A stretch of DNA of 23,335 nt from Flavobacteriales bacterium UBA3376 (GCA_002359055.1 DEQC01000015.1:19353-42687); one strand, 5' to 3'. Shown: positions 8,150 to 15,467, counted from the stretch's first letter. The notes: generated from the sequence alone by a model not told the origin. Program-made: numbers and translations.

Positions 8150-9334
8150 ACAGAAAGGTTTGTTTTTAACTTATTCAAAGATAAGTTAAGTTCTGAATAT
8201 ACTTATCATAACTTTCTACATACTCAGTATGTTGTTTTGAAATTAAATGAGTTGTTGACGGAAGAGGAAGTCGATGACTCCGATCGGATGGCTCTGACTT
8301 TGGCGGCTTGGTTTCATGATGTTGGTTATGTTCTAAAAGAAGATGGTCATGAAATAGAAGGCCAAAAAATCGCTGAAAAATTTTTGAAGGAAAATCAAGT
8401 CGATGCTGAATTAATTGAAAAAGTGAAACAATTGATAGCGGCGACTCATTTGAATTATGAGCCACAGAATCATTTGGAAAGAATCATCAAGGATGCGGAT
8501 TTTTCACATTTGGGCGATAGGAACTTTGAGAAAATAAGTTTTCAATTGAAATGTGAAATTGAGCGGAAAGAAAATATTGAAATTTCTGATGCTGAATGGA
8601 ACCGAAGAAATTATGAATTTCTGACCCAACAACATAGATTTCACACCAATTATGCTAAAAATTATTGGCAAAATGTGAAAATGGAGCATGTGATCCGAAC
8701 GCAAGAGAAGATTCGCAACGAAAAGGTAATTGCTGATAAAGAGAAATTAAGAAAAAATAAAGTCGAAAAATTGAAAAAGCCGGATCGAGGAATTGATACG
8801 CTTTTTCGAGTTACTTTGAACAATCATACGCGTTTGAGCGATATAGCTGATAGTAAAGCAAATATTTTACTTTCTGTAAATGCGATTATAATTTCGATTG
8901 CACTTTCTACTTTATTGCCCAAATTGGCTTCAGAAAAAAATCATTATTTGATTATGCCCACAATGATTATGCTTTCTGTGAGTGTGGTTTGTATAATTTT
9001 TGCAATATTGGCGACCAAACCTAATATTTCTAATACATCTTTTACAGCAAGCGAAGTGAAAATCCGAAAAATCAATTTATTGTTTTTTGGAAATTTTCAC
9101 AAAATGCAAATCGATCAATACGAAGAAGCTATGGAAGAATTGATGAGCGATAGAGACGGTCTCTACAATGCATTGACCAGAGATTTATACTTTTTAGGAT
9201 TGGTTTTGGCGAGAAAATATAAGTTGCTTAGCATCACCTATTATCTTTTCATGGCTGGAATTATCATTACCGTTTTGGCTTTTGTGATTGCTTTTACAAG
9301 TAAAGCTGAATTCAATGCGATTGATCTAATTTAA
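8129..9334 (+). CDS. HD-domain protein with C-terminal Pycsar-effector-type membrane domain (PycTM/DUF5706)
   Basis: The 401-residue protein begins with an HD phosphohydrolase fold: YHNFLHT (H27, H31), AAWFHDVGY (H63-D64) and DADFSHLGD supply the expected metal ligands. Such domains hydrolyse nucleotides, including cyclic ones or (p)ppGpp. A charged linker (about residues 165-220) leads to the membrane part from about residue 223. There DSKANILLSVNAIII is characteristic of the PycTM domain of Pycsar anti-phage effectors. I count three clear hydrophobic spans, two adjacent (about 247-295) and one near the C terminus (about 375-397). No canonical cyclase gene is adjacent. The start overlaps the divergent barrel gene by 21 bp, and the end overlaps the convergent GAF gene by 23 bp. 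Function unproven: signalling or an abortive membrane-effector role are both possible. Confidence 0.85.
   Translation: MEKLIQHTERFVFNLFKDKLSSEYTYHNFLHTQYVVLKLNELLTEEEVDDSDRMALTLAAWFHDVGYVLKEDGHEIEGQKIAEKFLKENQVDAELIEKVKQLIAATHLNYEPQNHLERIIKDADFSHLGDRNFEKISFQLKCEIERKENIEISDAEWNRRNYEFLTQQHRFHTNYAKNYWQNVKMEHVIRTQEKIRNEKVIADKEKLRKNKVEKLKKPDRGIDTLFRVTLNNHTRLSDIADSKANILLSVNAIIISIALSTLLPKLASEKNHYLIMPTMIMLSVSVVCIIFAILATKPNISNTSFTASEVKIRKINLLFFGNFHKMQIDQYEEAMEELMSDRDGLYNALTRDLYFLGLVLARKYKLLSITYYLFMAGIIITVLAFVIAFTSKAEFNAIDLI
8176..8183 (-). promoter_or_regulatory. Putative -7 box for the phosphatase/barrel gene, inside the HD gene
   Basis: The minus strand reads TATCTTTG, an exact TAnnTTTG match, 26 bp upstream of the ATG at 8149. 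It lies within the first codons of the divergent HD-PycTM gene, so the two genes share overlapping 5' control DNA. No clear -33 TTG. Confidence 0.4.
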
Positions 9335-11690
9335 AGAAATCGAAGAAATCTTCATAATTGTAATATTGATCTGTATTCATTAATTCAGTGATTTTTTCTA
9401 AATTAACTTTCACTCTCATCGCTCTCAAACCTGTTAAATCTTGTAAATTTTCGATTTCTAAAAATTCGATATTTTCTTTTAGAAAACCTTTGCTTTGGAA
9501 GAATTCGATGTATTTTAAATATTCTTCTTGTTCAGATAAATGAGAATAAACAATTGCAATTTTTCCTTTTTGCGTAATTCTTTCTTTGCTTCCTTTGATA
9601 TGCGATTTATCGATTCTCTTTTTTAGAACTTCATATTGTACATTATAACTTCCATCCACATCAAATCGCTTCTCATCCATTCTGAATCGAATTGAAATTT
9701 CTCGATTAAAAACGAGTATCAAAGAAGTTAAATCCAAAGAAATTTCCAATTCATCATAGATTTGATAATGTTTAGCGAGCATTTCACAAGTAACCAATAA
9801 TTGCCAAATTCTAAGTTTTTGTAAATGTTCGTATTTAAAATCAATATTTGGAGTGATGGATTGCCCCAAATAAATCGTGTGTTCAATTCCATCGGTTTTA
9901 AATCTTTCGAAATAATGAGGATAAATTTGTTGAATTTCTTTTTGACGTTCATCGACCAAATTCGCCAATTGCTGATTGATTTTATCGACAGAATTATCAA
10001 ACATTTTTCTTTTCTGATAATATCTTCCAGTGATTGGGTCCAAAGATTTTAGATAATCAGCGACCACTCCTTCTTCACCTTGATAAATGTTTGAATCAAT
10101 CAAAAGCGGATTGATTTTATGGATAATGAATTGTTGAACTTCTGACTCAGAATTCGCTTTGAAAGATTTTTTAATTGATTCATACTTTGAAATCAACTCT
10201 TCTTTGATGTCTAAAATGTAGTTTAATCGAGTTTTCTCAAACAAATAATCCAAAACAACTTGGAGTAATTTGACGTGATTTTTTATATCTTCTTTGATGC
10301 ATTTATTTTGAGTTTTAGAAGATTTACTAATGTCTATGTCGCCGTACAAAGCGATTACATCTTTGAAAACAATTTCTTTAAAATTAAAATCTTTATTCTG
10401 ATTTTTTAGAAAAAGTTCAACTTCTCTTTCAAATTTCCACGCTACACTTGGATGAAGTGAAGTATATTCTTTTTGAATAATTGAATTTTTGAAATTCGAA
10501 AAATCATCCATTCCTTTTTCTAAACGATCGGCTATGAAAGAATAAATCGAGTTGATTCGATAAGAAGTCAAGGAATTGAAAGCCGAAGGAATTTCCGATG
10601 CCAATTCAGCGATTCCAAGAAATTTATTTCCTTTGCTCAAAGGGATGAGTGCACAACTTTTATAACCCGATTTATAGAGATTTGAAATGATTTCATCCTT
10701 TGGATAACGTTCCAAAAAATTGGAAAGATTGGAAATAATCAAAGGTTTGTTGCCTTTTATATATTCCTTAAAAATAGAATGATTGATGGTTAAACCATTT
10801 TGCTTCAAATGATCATTATTCAAAATCAAACTATTCGTAATCATATTGTAGAAATCCAATTTGAATTTATTTTCGTTCAAATCATAATTGGAAATTCCCA
10901 CATGTATGGATTTTACATTGAAAATAGATTTTAGAATTTCATTTCTCGGAGTAATTCTATCTTCGATCAAAAAAGGAGGTTTTGAAATCTCTTGTTTTAG
11001 ATTTGAAAATGCAGTTTCAATGGTTGCATCAATCAAACTCATTATCCCAAATCCTTTGATAATCCAAGATTGAGGCGGGAAAAAACTTTTCCACAATTGT
11101 ATATCATTGGGATTGTCGAGCAAATAATCGATTTGTTTTTTGGATAAAATGATGGATTGATCCGAAGGTTCGATCTCGAGAAAATCAGCATTATAAATGA
11201 TTCTATAATGTTTTTGAATTCCGTTTTTATCATTGAAATTAAAAAACAATGGAAAATAACTCGAAATGGGAATGTTGAAATACTGACTCAGAATAATGCT
11301 ACAATTCGCGATATAAATAGAATCCGGGTCAAATTTATCATCATTTATACAAAAATTAGTTCCCGATTCTTCGATCAAACTTTTGAACTTTTCTGTTGGA
11401 TTAAAATATTGATTGCTCCATGGAAAAGTCGCTGCTGAAATATTGGTATTGGTCAATAATTTCGGGAAAATGCATGACAAAAGATCATCGATAAGTTCTT
11501 TGTTTTCGTGTATAATAGATAAATCACGAAAACCATCTTTTAGTTCAGGAATATTATTTGCTTGATCAATTAAATTTTTTGCAAAAGTATTGTCGGGATG
11601 AATAGCCAATTGATTTTCCCAATATTCAATGACTTTTTCAAATGAAATCACATGAAAAAACGGGCTTTCAAATCTTGTAAAAATTTTCAT
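9312..11690 (-). CDS. GAF-type regulatory protein, conserved Bacteroidota family
   Basis: A 792-residue soluble protein with no signal peptide or membrane span. I recognise the family as a Bacteroidota 'GAF domain-containing protein' of unknown role. Residues about 285-400 read as a GAF-like sensor (SGYKSCALIPLSKGNKFLGI). A conserved TSLHPSVAWKF stretch follows, then DVIALYGDIDISKSS (about 444-458), which looks like a class III cyclase metal-Asp motif. No second metal Asp or transition-state residues are visible downstream, where the chain is mostly helical, so cyclase activity is doubtful. The C-terminal HIKGSKERITQKGKIAIVYS segment is also conserved. ATG 11690 is chosen over an upstream TTG at 11723 because a -7 box overlaps that extension. 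It is tail-to-tail with HD-PycTM, overlapping by 23 bp. Confidence 0.75.
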   Translation of the reverse strand: MKIFTRFESPFFHVISFEKVIEYWENQLAIHPDNTFAKNLIDQANNIPELKDGFRDLSIIHENKELIDDLLSCIFPKLLTNTNISAATFPWSNQYFNPTEKFKSLIEESGTNFCINDDKFDPDSIYIANCSIILSQYFNIPISSYFPLFFNFNDKNGIQKHYRIIYNADFLEIEPSDQSIILSKKQIDYLLDNPNDIQLWKSFFPPQSWIIKGFGIMSLIDATIETAFSNLKQEISKPPFLIEDRITPRNEILKSIFNVKSIHVGISNYDLNENKFKLDFYNMITNSLILNNDHLKQNGLTINHSIFKEYIKGNKPLIISNLSNFLERYPKDEIISNLYKSGYKSCALIPLSKGNKFLGIAELASEIPSAFNSLTSYRINSIYSFIADRLEKGMDDFSNFKNSIIQKEYTSLHPSVAWKFEREVELFLKNQNKDFNFKEIVFKDVIALYGDIDISKSSKTQNKCIKEDIKNHVKLLQVVLDYLFEKTRLNYILDIKEELISKYESIKKSFKANSESEVQQFIIHKINPLLIDSNIYQGEEGVVADYLKSLDPITGRYYQKRKMFDNSVDKINQQLANLVDERQKEIQQIYPHYFERFKTDGIEHTIYLGQSITPNIDFKYEHLQKLRIWQLLVTCEMLAKHYQIYDELEISLDLTSLILVFNREISIRFRMDEKRFDVDGSYNVQYEVLKKRIDKSHIKGSKERITQKGKIAIVYSHLSEQEEYLKYIEFFQSKGFLKENIEFLEIENLQDLTGLRAMRVKVNLEKITELMNTDQYYNYEDFFDFFKLDQSH

Positions 11691-11712
11691 AAGACTTTCT
11701 CTTAGAGAAATC

Positions 11713-11720
11713 CAAAAATA
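11713..11720 (-). promoter_or_regulatory. Putative -7 box for the GAF-type gene
   Basis: The minus strand reads TATTTTTG, an exact TAnnTTTG match, 22 bp upstream of ATG 11690. Its position argues against the TTG at 11723 as the start. Confidence 0.45.
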
Positions 11721-11734
11721 CAATTAATAAACTT

Positions 11735-11742
11735 TATTTTTG
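11735..11742 (+). promoter_or_regulatory. Possible -7 box for msrA-apt
   Basis: The plus strand reads TATTTTTG, the mirror image of the minus-strand box 15 bp to its left. The two could form a back-to-back divergent promoter pair. It would give msrA a leader of roughly 100 nt. Other AT-rich near-matches lie closer to msrA, so this assignment is tentative. Confidence 0.3.
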
Positions 11743-11847
11743 TATCATTATTTATAAATAAAACAAATCGGTGGATTCGTTTAGGTTTTGTTTTTGAAAT
11801 AAATTTATTTTGTGTGAACGAAAGATTTAACTACAAACAATATAAAA

Positions 11848-12405
11848 ATGGGCGGTAAGAAATATGAGAAAGCCACTTTTGGAGGTGGATGTTTTTGGTG
11901 TGTGGAAGCGGTTTTTGATCAATTGATAGGTGTGAAAAGCGTAATTTCAGGTTATGCAGGTGGACATACAGAAAATCCGACGTATGAAGAAGTATGTTCG
12001 GGCGAAACTGGACATGCAGAAGTGGTTCAAGTGATGTTTGATCCAGATTTGATAGCTTACGATGAGATTTTAGAAGTTTTCTGGACGGTTCATGATCCTA
12101 CTCAATTGAATCGACAAGGAAATGATGTGGGCGAACAATATCGATCAATTATTTTATACGAAAATGAAGAGCAACAATTGATTGCGAAACGCTCGATCAG
12201 AGAATTTGAAGCTTCTAAGATGTATGATGGAAGTTTTACCACTCAATTGGTTCCTTTGGAGAAATTTTATAAAGCCGAAGAACCACATCAAGGATATTTC
12301 GAAAGAGTAGGTGATGCAAATCCATACTGCACATTGGTAATTAAACCAAAAATTGATAAATTTCACGAAAAGTTTAGACACAAATTAAAACCCGAATACA
12401 AATAA
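11848..12405 (+). CDS. msrA: Peptide methionine sulfoxide reductase A
   Basis: Reduces methionine-S-sulfoxide in oxidised proteins and free methionine, a repair step against oxidative damage. The 185 residues are a single MsrA domain. The motif GGGCFWCVEAVF contains the catalytic Cys15, followed by the family-typical GYAGGHTENPTYEEVCSGETGHAE, with EVVQVMFDP and DVGEQYRS further on. No MsrB domain is fused and no signal peptide is seen, so it is cytoplasmic. The start ATG follows an A-rich tract (tataaaa) as usual here. It sits 35 bp upstream of apt on the same strand with no terminator between, so co-transcription is likely. Confidence 0.97.
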   Translation: MGGKKYEKATFGGGCFWCVEAVFDQLIGVKSVISGYAGGHTENPTYEEVCSGETGHAEVVQVMFDPDLIAYDEILEVFWTVHDPTQLNRQGNDVGEQYRSIILYENEEQQLIAKRSIREFEASKMYDGSFTTQLVPLEKFYKAEEPHQGYFERVGDANPYCTLVIKPKIDKFHEKFRHKLKPEYK

Positions 12406-12440
12406 ATTCGAATTTAATTTTTCAAAAAAACACTTATTTA

Positions 12441-12977
12441 ATGAATGAATTTTCAATAAAAATTGATGAAAATATAGCGAGAGTTGTTGATTTCCCAAAA
12501 GAAGGAATTCAATTCAAGGATATCACTTCATTGTTTCAAAATCCAGAATTGATCGAACAAATGGTCGATGCTTTTGCTGATTTTAGTCGAGGAAAAGTAG
12601 ATGCAGTTTGTGGAATTGAAAGTCGTGGATTTCTGTTTGGATTATTGATTGCTCAAAAACTAAAAATCCCTTTTGTATTGGTCAGAAAACAAGGGAAGCT
12701 TCCACCAGAAACGGTTTCAGAATCTTATGATTTGGAATATGGAAGTGCTACCATCGAAGTTCAAAGTCAATACATCAAAGAAGGTCAAAGGTATTTAGTG
12801 CATGACGATATCTTAGCGACAGGAGGTACTGCTGAAGCAACTGCGAAATTGATCGAAAAATGCGGTGGAGTAGTTACTCAATTTAGTTTTATAGCGGATC
12901 TTTCATTTCTAGATGGAATGGAAAAGTTGAAATCATTTACCGAAGAAATCCAAAGTTTAGTCACTTATCATTCTTAA
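12441..12977 (+). CDS. apt: Adenine phosphoribosyltransferase
   Basis: Purine salvage enzyme that makes AMP from adenine and PRPP. The 178 residues match the family. The N-terminal VVDFPKEGIQFKDIT is the conserved APRT opening, GIESRGFLFG forms part of the purine pocket, and VRKQGKLPP is the flexible-loop region. VHDDILATGGTA (residues 120-131) is the PRPP-binding loop. It is cytoplasmic. It follows msrA closely and is followed by a 76-bp gap containing a new -7 box for the response-regulator gene. Confidence 0.97.
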   Translation: MNEFSIKIDENIARVVDFPKEGIQFKDITSLFQNPELIEQMVDAFADFSRGKVDAVCGIESRGFLFGLLIAQKLKIPFVLVRKQGKLPPETVSESYDLEYGSATIEVQSQYIKEGQRYLVHDDILATGGTAEATAKLIEKCGGVVTQFSFIADLSFLDGMEKLKSFTEEIQSLVTYHS

Positions 12978-13026
12978 ATTAATTCAGTCAAAAACTCAAT
13001 GATGGATCAATTTGATATATTGCAAC

Positions 13027-13034
13027 TATCTTTG
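13027..13034 (+). promoter_or_regulatory. Putative -7 box for the sigma-54 activator gene
   Basis: TATCTTTG, an exact TAnnTTTG match, 19 bp upstream of the ATG at 13054. The usual -33 TTG is not evident at 19-20 bp spacing. Confidence 0.4.
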
Positions 13035-13053
13035 AGCTTTAAATAAAAAAATT

Positions 13054-14238
13054 ATGTCCAAAATATTAATTATTGAAGATGAATCTGCCATCAGAAATGT
13101 AATTCAGAACATTCTACAAGAAGAAGATAAAAATTACAAAGTAGATGTTGCAGAAGATGGAGAAATTGGTTTAAATAAAATAAAAGAAACAGATTATGAT
13201 TTGATCATCTGTGATATAAAAATGCCAAAAAAAGATGGAGTAGAGGTGATGGAAGAATCGCTCGAATATAATCCAGATTTGACATTTGTGATGATTTCAG
13301 GTCATGGCGATATAGATACCGCGGTCGATTGTATCAAAAAAGGTGCATTTGATTACATATCGAAACCACCAGATTTGAACCGTTTTTTGAGTACAGTAAG
13401 AAATGCTTTGGACAGAAAAGTATTGGTAACTAAAAATAGAGAGTTGGCTTCAGAAAATAAAGCACTCAAAAGGAAGGTTGCTAAGAAATATGAAATGGTG
13501 GGTAGTTCAAAAAGATTGGACGAAATCAGAGACATCATCAACAAAGTTGCTGATACAGATGCACGGGTTTTGATTACAGGTCCAAATGGTTCTGGTAAAG
13601 AGTTGGTGGCTCATCATATACACGAAAAAAGTTCGAGAAATAAGATGCCATTGATAGAAGTCAATTGTGCGGCAATACCTTCAGAATTGATCGAAAGTGA
13701 ATTGTTTGGTCACGTGAAAGGATCTTTTACGGGTGCGCACAAAGACAAAGAAGGAAAATTCGAATTGGCCAATGGAGGAACGATTTTTTTAGATGAAATT
13801 GGTGATATGAGTTTGGCAGCTCAAGCAAAAGTTCTGAGAGCTTTGCAAGAAGGTAAAATCTCAAGAGTAGGAGCCGATAAAGAAATCGTAGTCGATGTAA
13901 GAGTTTTGGCTGCGACCAATAAAGATTTGAGGAAAGAAATCGAAGAAGGCCGTTTCAGAGAAGATTTATACCATCGATTGGCTGTAATTGTTATCGATGT
14001 TCCAGGTTTGAATGATAGAAGAGAAGATATTGAAGAATTGGTGAATCATTTCTCTGCTCAAATTTCAGAATCTGCAGGTATGCCATTCAAGGAATTTTCG
14101 CCAGAAGCAATAAAAACATTGGAAAGCTATGATTGGACAGGAAATATTAGAGAGTTGAGAAACGTAGTGGAAAGAATGTTGATTTTGGGAGGAAATCCAG
14201 TTTCAAAGAAAGACATAGAGAATTTCGTTAAAAAATAA
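13054..14238 (+). CDS. NtrC-type sigma-54 response regulator lacking a DNA-binding domain
   Basis: A 394-residue activator of sigma-54 RNA polymerase. The receiver domain (1-120) has acidic pocket E8/D9 and phospho-acceptor D54 in LIICDIKMP. It also has the switch and Lys motif of the fold (SGHG, KPPD). The AAA+ domain has Walker A GPNGSGKE (176-183), the sigma-54 contact loop GSFTGA (223-228; the commonest form is GAFTGA), Walker B GGTIFLDEIGD, and sensor motifs ending in WTGNIRELRNVVERM. The chain stops about 25 residues later at NFVKK. The Fis-type HTH that NtrC family members usually carry is absent. Bases after the stop are AT-rich with stops, so no frameshift explains it. Its partner RpoN is in the same window; no histidine kinase is nearby. 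Confidence 0.93.
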   Translation: MSKILIIEDESAIRNVIQNILQEEDKNYKVDVAEDGEIGLNKIKETDYDLIICDIKMPKKDGVEVMEESLEYNPDLTFVMISGHGDIDTAVDCIKKGAFDYISKPPDLNRFLSTVRNALDRKVLVTKNRELASENKALKRKVAKKYEMVGSSKRLDEIRDIINKVADTDARVLITGPNGSGKELVAHHIHEKSSRNKMPLIEVNCAAIPSELIESELFGHVKGSFTGAHKDKEGKFELANGGTIFLDEIGDMSLAAQAKVLRALQEGKISRVGADKEIVVDVRVLAATNKDLRKEIEEGRFREDLYHRLAVIVIDVPGLNDRREDIEELVNHFSAQISESAGMPFKEFSPEAIKTLESYDWTGNIRELRNVVERMLILGGNPVSKKDIENFVKK

Positions 14239-14258
14239 TATTAACTAAATAAAATCGT

Positions 14259-14281
14259 TAAAGTTTTACATTAAAACTTTA
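14259..14281 (+). promoter_or_regulatory. Perfect hairpin just upstream of a lipoprotein start codon
   Basis: TAAAGTTTTA and TAAAACTTTA form a perfect 10-bp stem around loop CAT. It ends 8 bp before the ATG at 14290. No T-tract follows, so a classical terminator is unlikely. It could shield the translation start or be an operator. Confidence 0.45.
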
Positions 14282-14289
14282 GAAAATAT

Positions 14290-14700
14290 ATGAGAACAAA
14301 TGTTTTAATTGCATTAATAGCTGTAGGATTGCTCAGTTGTAATTCTAAAACAGAAAATACCGAAGATGTATTGACGCCAGAGCAAATTGAAGTTTTGGAT
14401 GAGCATGGAAGAATTGGAGTGGAGAGCATAGAGTATGAAGGAGTTTATCAGGGAGAAATCAACGGTAAGAAAATGAAATTAACGCTTGAGAGTAATTCAT
14501 TTGAATTGCTCGAAAACGATAAAAAATCCAAAGGCGATTGGTCAAGAATTGACGACGGAACCATTATAGAATTATTGCCAGAATCTGGATCTTTGTCTGT
14601 GAGATATTTCGGTTATTCAGACGAAAATACTTGGGTAGCCTTGAGCGATAGTATGACCTATGTTGAACCTGAACAATTTCTAATTCGAACTTCAAAATGA
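14290..14700 (+). CDS. Small lipoprotein, possibly NlpE-like
   Basis: A 136-residue exported protein. A short signal peptide ends in lipobox VGLLSC (lipidated Cys17), followed by an acidic, Asn/Thr-rich tether. The body contains YEGVYQGEINGKKMKLTL, then SKGDWSRIDDGTIIELLP. This order of short beta strands resembles the NlpE N-terminal family (GxYxG..., KLTL..., G.W...dgt.i.L). The metal-site Cys pair of classical NlpE is missing, so the family call is tentative. It lies 51 bp after the sigma-54 activator, with a hairpin in between, and its stop overlaps the next start (ATGA). Confidence 0.75.
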   Translation: MRTNVLIALIAVGLLSCNSKTENTEDVLTPEQIEVLDEHGRIGVESIEYEGVYQGEINGKKMKLTLESNSFELLENDKKSKGDWSRIDDGTIIELLPESGSLSVRYFGYSDENTWVALSDSMTYVEPEQFLIRTSK

Positions 14701-15179
14701 TAAGAATTATAGTTTATTCAATTTTTATTTTATTGGCAGTTTCATGTTCAACCAAATCAAACAATCATCAATTAGGCGAGCGCTTTTTTGAAATTTACTC
14801 CAAAAGAGCTGAAATTGACAAAATGCTTTCATTTTATGCCGATGAGTTTGAATATGAAAATATAGGTTTTTCTTCGAGTACCAATGATCCTAAATTTCTT
14901 TACGAAGATTTTTATGGATGGAAGAATCCATCGATCAAGTATGAAAGTGAAAATTCAATCACAGTGACTGAAATCCTTAGCAATAAGTATTCGATTGTTG
15001 CCAAAGGATACACTATGCCTTATTTGTACAATGGAAATTATGTCGAGGGAAATAGATTTGTGATTTGGTTAGAGTTGGATGACAATTCGAGAATCATCAA
15101 ACAAACCGATTGGTTTGATTATCCAATGTCAGAAATTATAGAAGCTTATCAATTGAAACAATCGATTTCGATCGATTAA
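14697..15179 (+). CDS. Small lipoprotein, possibly NTF2/SnoaL-like fold
   Basis: A 160-residue protein with a signal peptide ending in lipobox LLAVSC (lipidated Cys17). The mature part has an initial helix (GERFFEIYSKRAEIDKMLSF) followed by alternating strands ending in NRFVIWLELDDNSRIIKQTDWFDYP. That pattern is common in NTF2/SnoaL-like domains, where 'I..qtDWfdyp' follows the last strand. Assignment is from pattern only; no catalytic residues can be named. The start overlaps the previous lipoprotein's stop by ATGA, so the two are translationally coupled and probably act together in the envelope. No terminator is seen after it. Confidence 0.75.
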   Translation: MIRIIVYSIFILLAVSCSTKSNNHQLGERFFEIYSKRAEIDKMLSFYADEFEYENIGFSSSTNDPKFLYEDFYGWKNPSIKYESENSITVTEILSNKYSIVAKGYTMPYLYNGNYVEGNRFVIWLELDDNSRIIKQTDWFDYPMSEIIEAYQLKQSISID

Positions 15180-15244
15180 AAATTATAAAGTAGGAAATAA
15201 TAATAAATTTTCTCAAAATGGTTTTAGTATTAAGAAAATAGAAT

Positions 15245-15252
15245 TATATTTG
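15245..15252 (+). promoter_or_regulatory. Putative -7 box for rpmH
   Basis: TATATTTG, an exact TAnnTTTG match, with TTT (one mismatch to TTG) 19-20 bp upstream at 15222-15225. The start codon is 35 bp downstream. The leader contains a 6-bp hairpin CATTTT-AGG-AAAATG at 15258-15272. Confidence 0.55.
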
Positions 15253-15287
15253 CACACCATTTTAGGAAAATGTAAAAGAAACAAGCA

Positions 15288-15443
15288 ATGAAAAGAACAT
15301 TTCAACCAAGTAATAGAACGAAGAGAAACAAACACGGATTCCGTGAGAGAATGGCAACTAAAAACGGACGTCGAGTTTTAGCGGCACGTAGAAAGAAAGG
15401 CAGAAAGCAATTGACGGTTAGCGAATCAAGAGCTAAACGATAA
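15288..15443 (+). CDS. rpmH: 50S ribosomal protein L34
   Basis: A 51-residue, very basic ribosomal protein. It opens MKRTFQPSNRTKRNKHGFRE and continues RMATKNGRRVLAARRKKGRK, the near-invariant L34 signature. The C-terminal tail QLTVSESRAKR is slightly longer than the roughly 46-residue forms, as I recall for Bacteroidota. In many bacteria rpmH neighbours dnaA/rnpA; here it stands alone between lipoprotein genes and ftsE. It has its own -7 box and its own terminator, so it is a monocistronic unit. Confidence 0.97.
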   Translation: MKRTFQPSNRTKRNKHGFRERMATKNGRRVLAARRKKGRKQLTVSESRAKR

Positions 15444-15467
15444 TCGCTAATATTATATTAAAAAGAC

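Noticed and set aside
9728..11438. Several 60-93 residue ORFs on both strands within the GAF gene.
   Set aside because: They are shadows of the 792-residue frame, with biased composition and no start signals of their own.
8129..11690. A complete Pycsar anti-phage operon (cyclase plus PycTM effector).
   Set aside because: The neighbour is on the opposite strand, tail-to-tail, and lacks a convincing cyclase active site. There are no mobile or defence-island genes nearby. Kept only as separate hypotheses.
11691..11723. N-terminal extension of the GAF-type protein from a TTG codon at 11723.
   Set aside because: The extension overlaps an exact -7 box and a better ATG start exists at 11690.
12403..12416. 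Palindrome TAAATTCGAATTTA over the msrA stop codon as a terminator.
   Set aside because: It has no loop and only two G/C pairs, so it cannot form a stable hairpin; msrA and apt look co-transcribed.
14259..14281. Rho-independent terminator for the sigma-54 activator gene.
   Set aside because: The stem has only two G/C pairs and no T-tract follows on either strand.
14238..14290. Frameshifted remnant of an HTH domain after the sigma-54 activator.
   Set aside because: The gap is only 51 bp, AT-rich and full of stops; an HTH of about 60 residues cannot fit.
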